Below, piece after piece: positions 61,701 to 64,000 of a stretch of DNA of 64,000 nt (within the stretch, counting starts at the first letter, position 1; every line of letters begins with the position of its first letter). The stretch lies in contig CAJUFQ010000021.1 in the NCBI GenBank assembly GCA_910585625.1, positions 1 through 64,000 of the forward strand. The letters run 5' to 3'. Both the position numbers and the translations under genes were made by a program. This stretch comes from an uncultured Lachnospiraceae bacterium (GTDB taxonomy: Bacteria > Bacillota > Clostridia > Lachnospirales > Lachnospiraceae). A model generated the notes under the pieces. It had not been told where the DNA came from. It worked only from the letters and a program-made list of their open reading frames with translations, and made no database searches.

Positions 61701-63833
61701 CGCCCGGCTCCCGATTGTAGTAAGCCCCTCCGGCAATGAGATACTGCACAGGCCGCTGTAACTGAACGCATCATCCCCAATCACAGCCAGGCCCTCAGGG
61801 ATTTCGAAATTTTGTATGCCGCTTTGCCTAAATGCAAACTCCCCGATGTTTGCCACGCTCCCCGAAATGGTGACGCTATTCAGATTTGTACTTTCAGAAA
61901 ACGCATAGCTCCCAATATTTACCATATTTCCAGCAATAACTACATCTGCCAGTTCCCCACATTGATTAAAGGCATAAGCCCCTATCTCTGTCACTCCTTC
62001 CGGCAGCGTCACGCTTGCCAGGTTAAAACAGCGATTGAACGCAGAATCCCCTATCTCTGTCACTCCTTCCGGCAATGTCACGCTGCTTATATCACTCTCG
62101 GAGAAGGTATCTTTCCCTATCTTTGTAACCCCTCTCGGAATAGTTATACTGCTCAGCCCGCAGCCGCTGAATGCCCCGTCGCCAATATGCGTCACGCTCT
62201 CCGGCAGCGTAATCGTCTTCGTCTCTCCCGAGTTAATTCTAAACACGGAAAACGCACCGTCTCCAATCGTAGTCACACCGTCTGGCAGTGTCACGCTTCC
62301 CACAGTGCAGCCAGAAAACGCACCGTCTCCAATCGCAGTCACACCGTCTGGCAGCGTCACGCTTCTCACAGTGCAGCCAGAAAACGCATACGCCCCGATT
62401 TCCGTCAGCTCTTCCGGAAAGCTTTTCATGTCTTCACTTCCTCTATTATTACTGGGACACGCTAAGAGTTTTGTCTTTCCCTTGTTATATAAGCATCCGT
62501 CCACGCTGACATACTCGCTGTTCTCCGGAGCGACAATTATCTCAGATAAAAAAAAATCGTTAAACGCGCCCGCCGCTATATCTGTCACACTGCTAGGGAT
62601 TGTAATGCTGTCTTGCCCTCTCCCGCAATCTGAAAACGCCGATTCCCCGATGCTTACCAAGCCCTCTGGGAGCGTGACGCCTGTTAAGTCTTTACAACCG
62701 GAAAACGCATACGCCCCGATTCTCTGCAGGCCTTCCGGAAAGGTTACTTCTGTCTTGCCCGAAGGGCATTTTAATATTTCTGTTTTATCCTTATTATATA
62801 AGCACCCGTCATAACTTGCATAGTTACTGTTTTCCGGCGAAACATTTATCTCCGCGCTAGCAAAAATCCCTCCCAAGCTTACCAGACTCTTGGGCAGCGT
62901 CACGCTTGTCAGGCTGCACCCGGAAAACGCGTTTTCACCAATGCTTACCAAGCTGTCCGGCAGCGTCACTTGCGTCAGATTACACCTATTAAATGCTGAC
63001 TCCCCGATACTCTTTATCCCTTCTGAAAAAGTTGCGCTGCTCAAATTCCTACAATTCCAAAACGCCCTGTCGCCGATATTCTCCACACTTCCCGGGATGG
63101 TTATCTCACTTAACCCACTCTGGCTAAACGCACACACTCCGATGCCCATAAGCCCTTCCGGCAAGCTTATGCCACTCAACGCGCTGCATCCGTCAAATGC
63201 CGAATCCCCAATATACTTAATGCCAGATCCAAATGTAACGCTGCTTAGGCTTTTACATCTTTCGAAAGCGCCCTTCCCAAGGCTCTCCAACTGATTGGGA
63301 AACGTTACAGATTCCAGCCCGCCACATCTTGCAAACGCCCGTTCCCCGATAGTTTCCACACTTTGCGGGATGGACACGCTGCTCAGTCCTGAACCGTAAA
63401 ACGCCTCTTCCCCAATAATTTCCACGCTTTGCGGGATCGACACGCTGCTTACTCCTGAGTTTTGAAACGCCTTGTCCCCTATGTAAACCAATCCTTCCGG
63501 GAGCGTGACGCCGCTTATCTCGCATTCATAAAATGCTTCATCGCCGATGCCTGCCACCTTCATCCCGTTTATCTGGGCTGGGATTGATATGCTCTCCTCC
63601 GAGCCTGTATACCCGGTAATTTCCACTATCCCATCTTCCAACACCCGGTATGAATAACCAATATTTTCCTCACCTTCCCTGGCTCCGCCGTCCGGCTGCC
63701 CGTCTGGGCTTTCCTCGCCTGCCTGCCCCTGGCTTTCCTCAGCAGACACAGTGACGCTGCCTGCCGAAACTTCCGCGGCGCACACCGCCGCCGCCACCAG
63801 CAAAGCCGCCAAACGCATTCTCCTTCCTGACAT
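58707..63833 (-). CDS. Giant BspA-type leucine-rich-repeat surface protein
   Basis: A 1708-residue exported protein. After a signal peptide (LLVAAAVCAAEVSAGSV) come dozens of BspA-type LRR units of about 23 residues (pattern SVTLPEGVTxIGDxAFxxC), broken by short inserts beginning ISVAPENSxYxSxDGCLY, two Ig-like modules (DYTVSYSDN, DYTVSYKGN), and a terminal LRR cap. Relatives in oral and gut bacteria bind host matrix or other bacteria; that is family knowledge. No LPXTG motif. The start at 63833 follows AAAGGAGG by 8 bases; longer frames to 63896 do not. Its promoter is at 63925-63953. Confidence 0.88.
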   Translation of the reverse strand: MSGRRMRLAALLVAAAVCAAEVSAGSVTVSAEESQGQAGEESPDGQPDGGAREGEENIGYSYRVLEDGIVEITGYTGSEESISIPAQINGMKVAGIGDEAFYECEISGVTLPEGLVYIGDKAFQNSGVSSVSIPQSVEIIGEEAFYGSGLSSVSIPQSVETIGERAFARCGGLESVTFPNQLESLGKGAFERCKSLSSVTFGSGIKYIGDSAFDGCSALSGISLPEGLMGIGVCAFSQSGLSEITIPGSVENIGDRAFWNCRNLSSATFSEGIKSIGESAFNRCNLTQVTLPDSLVSIGENAFSGCSLTSVTLPKSLVSLGGIFASAEINVSPENSNYASYDGCLYNKDKTEILKCPSGKTEVTFPEGLQRIGAYAFSGCKDLTGVTLPEGLVSIGESAFSDCGRGQDSITIPSSVTDIAAGAFNDFFLSEIIVAPENSEYVSVDGCLYNKGKTKLLACPSNNRGSEDMKSFPEELTEIGAYAFSGCTVRSVTLPDGVTAIGDGAFSGCTVGSVTLPDGVTTIGDGAFSVFRINSGETKTITLPESVTHIGDGAFSGCGLSSITIPRGVTKIGKDTFSESDISSVTLPEGVTEIGDSAFNRCFNLASVTLPEGVTEIGAYAFNQCGELADVVIAGNMVNIGSYAFSESTNLNSVTISGSVANIGEFAFRQSGIQNFEIPEGLAVIGDDAFSYSGLCSISLPEGLTTIGSRAFEGCSSLASITIPASVTLFGADVFFQCGDLTINGNKEAEYLYRVLEDGTVELDKYNGSEENVVVPAQVNGKNVTSIGGSVFFEHGNLASVTLPDSLTKIGSSAFYECQRLTEITIPAGVTEIGTGAFMNCDNLKSISLPEGLKKLEDRLFSSSGISEIVIPESVECIGSSVFYNCFLDSLRIPANVTSIMHDAFSGCSLGAVDVAPENSRYVSEDGCLYDKKKTKILLCPQSKEEIALAESVTRIGSYAFGRSRMSSLTIPGSVESIGDNAFESSSLTSLSLPESVTSIGDEAFSMCYSLKCIAIPESVTFIGANAFESCRDLTIYGKEGSYAQTYASENHISFSTEEMPTPGEEKAIAAGDVTLSQSFYNYDGTEKKPEVTVVCDGAALEPGIDYTVSYSDNVEIGKAYAIIRGKGKYTGAVRKEFTIAKADEKDPAAEGFDIRDGMLYSYSGNAKEVIIPENVTQIKADAFDNCSSVTSLTIPKSVKFIDGNDAIMIVDKIPFRCGSLQEIKVDEENGNYASVDGILYRKDKKTLIRCPQGKSGKADIPQGVETVQRGAFMGCSSLTSIVFPQGLKSIDRKAFVGCGSLESVSLPQSLEYISLADDYAHMYCSPFAGCDSLKELKVDAGNQVYVFEDGILYNKEKTELVLCIPGKAEKITVPGNVAHIGAGAFAGYSGLTEIVIPSGVEAIGKGAFFGSRNLASVSVPESVTEIGYYAFEGIDNLTIYGKTGSYAETYAKENEIRFSAEPQQPAEKKTISASDVSLSKTSYAYDGKAKKPGVTVRDGKTVLKKGTDYTVSYKGNVNAGTAKAIVTGKGGYEGSVTKTFTIAVKKGTSHKVGSYQYKVTGASTAELTAWKDKKAVKVKVLKEVKIGGKKFKVTAIGKNAFKNNKKITSVEMADNVKKIGASAFEGCAKLSKVTVGTGVTEIGASAFKNCKKLGNITVKSAKLKKVGKNALKGIKPTAKVKVPAKKLSAYQKLLKNKGQGKKVKIVK

Positions 63834-63924
63834 TTCATATTCCTCCTTTTTCATATGGTTTTTATCTGATAGGGATTTCCTTATCATTCTCTTCACACTT
63901 TTTACCTAAATATCATTTTTTACA

Positions 63925-63953
63925 ATTATAACATCTAAAATATGTTATTTCAA
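63925..63953 (-). promoter_or_regulatory. SigA-type promoter of the LRR gene pair
   Basis: On the minus strand TTGAAA (63953-63948), a 17-base spacer and TATAAT (63930-63925), about 90 bases upstream of the LRR gene. The spacer holds an AACAT/ATGTT dyad of unknown meaning. The remaining bases to 64000 show nothing. Confidence 0.7.
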
Positions 63954-64000
63954 GGAAAACATCATATTGCCGTATGATAGTCGGTTAAAAACAACATCTA

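Overview
The window looks like chromosome of a gut-type Lachnospiraceae (Clostridia, Bacillota). This is inferred from gene content and protein style: a HrcA/CIRCE-controlled small heat-shock gene, SigA-type promoters with strong AGGAGG ribosome sites, an 'endosialidase-like' small conserved protein, a DUF6320-like zinc-ribbon membrane protein, and very large BspA-type leucine-rich-repeat (LRR) surface proteins. I see no rRNA, tRNA, CRISPR array, prophage or intact insertion sequence. Most genes are on the minus strand, in long operons.

Layout. 0.2-6.5 kb: methionine aminopeptidase, a Zn/Cd-type P1B ATPase (+) behind an SmtB/ArsR-like operator, deoC-radA, and a small conserved protein. 6.6-18.7 kb: one apparent signalling operon, read right to left: a membrane-anchored cadherin-like protein, clpC, a CHASE2-adenylate cyclase, a sugar-phosphate isomerase-like protein, a GAF/HD-GYP phosphodiesterase, a secreted repeat protein and a FecR-domain protein. 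18.8-23.6 kb: an esterase / zinc-ribbon membrane protein / condensation-fold acyltransferase / HD protein operon, then aspartate kinase. 23.7-31.9 kb: two giant secreted proteins, one carrying a glycoside hydrolase family 2 enzyme. 32.3-36.5 kb: superoxide reductase, a SpoIID-like/peptidoglycan-binding protein, an esterase and two small membrane proteins. 36.7-41.2 kb: ilvE, a flavin reductase (+), and an ilvB-ilvN-cysteine hydrolase operon. 41.3-48.4 kb: AEC transporter, folA, thyA, a small membrane protein (+), a PfkB sugar kinase and carB without carA. 48.6-51.8 kb: CIRCE-hsp20 (+), the remnant of an OmpR-type response regulator, and a divergent MATE exporter/MerR regulator pair. 51.9-54.3 kb: a four-gene operon ending in a CdtB/DNase I-like nuclease. 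54.4-63.9 kb: a small protein and two more giant LRR surface proteins.

The most interesting unit is the 51.9-54.3 kb operon. A near-consensus promoter drives a 73-aa protein, a 150-aa protein that looks distantly DUF2589-like, a clear DUF2589 protein, and a nuclease that keeps every catalytic residue of the cytolethal-distending-toxin B/DNase I fold but has no signal peptide. I know of no described system of this composition. Other points worth a look: the cyclase/HD-GYP/FecR operon, one C-terminal LRR cap shared by four surface proteins, a superoxide reductase that has lost half its desulforedoxin site, a Cys4 insert in IlvB, the response-regulator remnant, and a ~200-bp intergenic repeat found twice plus a fragment.

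All family assignments come from reading motifs, with no database search. Start codons were moved inward from the longest ORF wherever a good ribosome site showed the true start.
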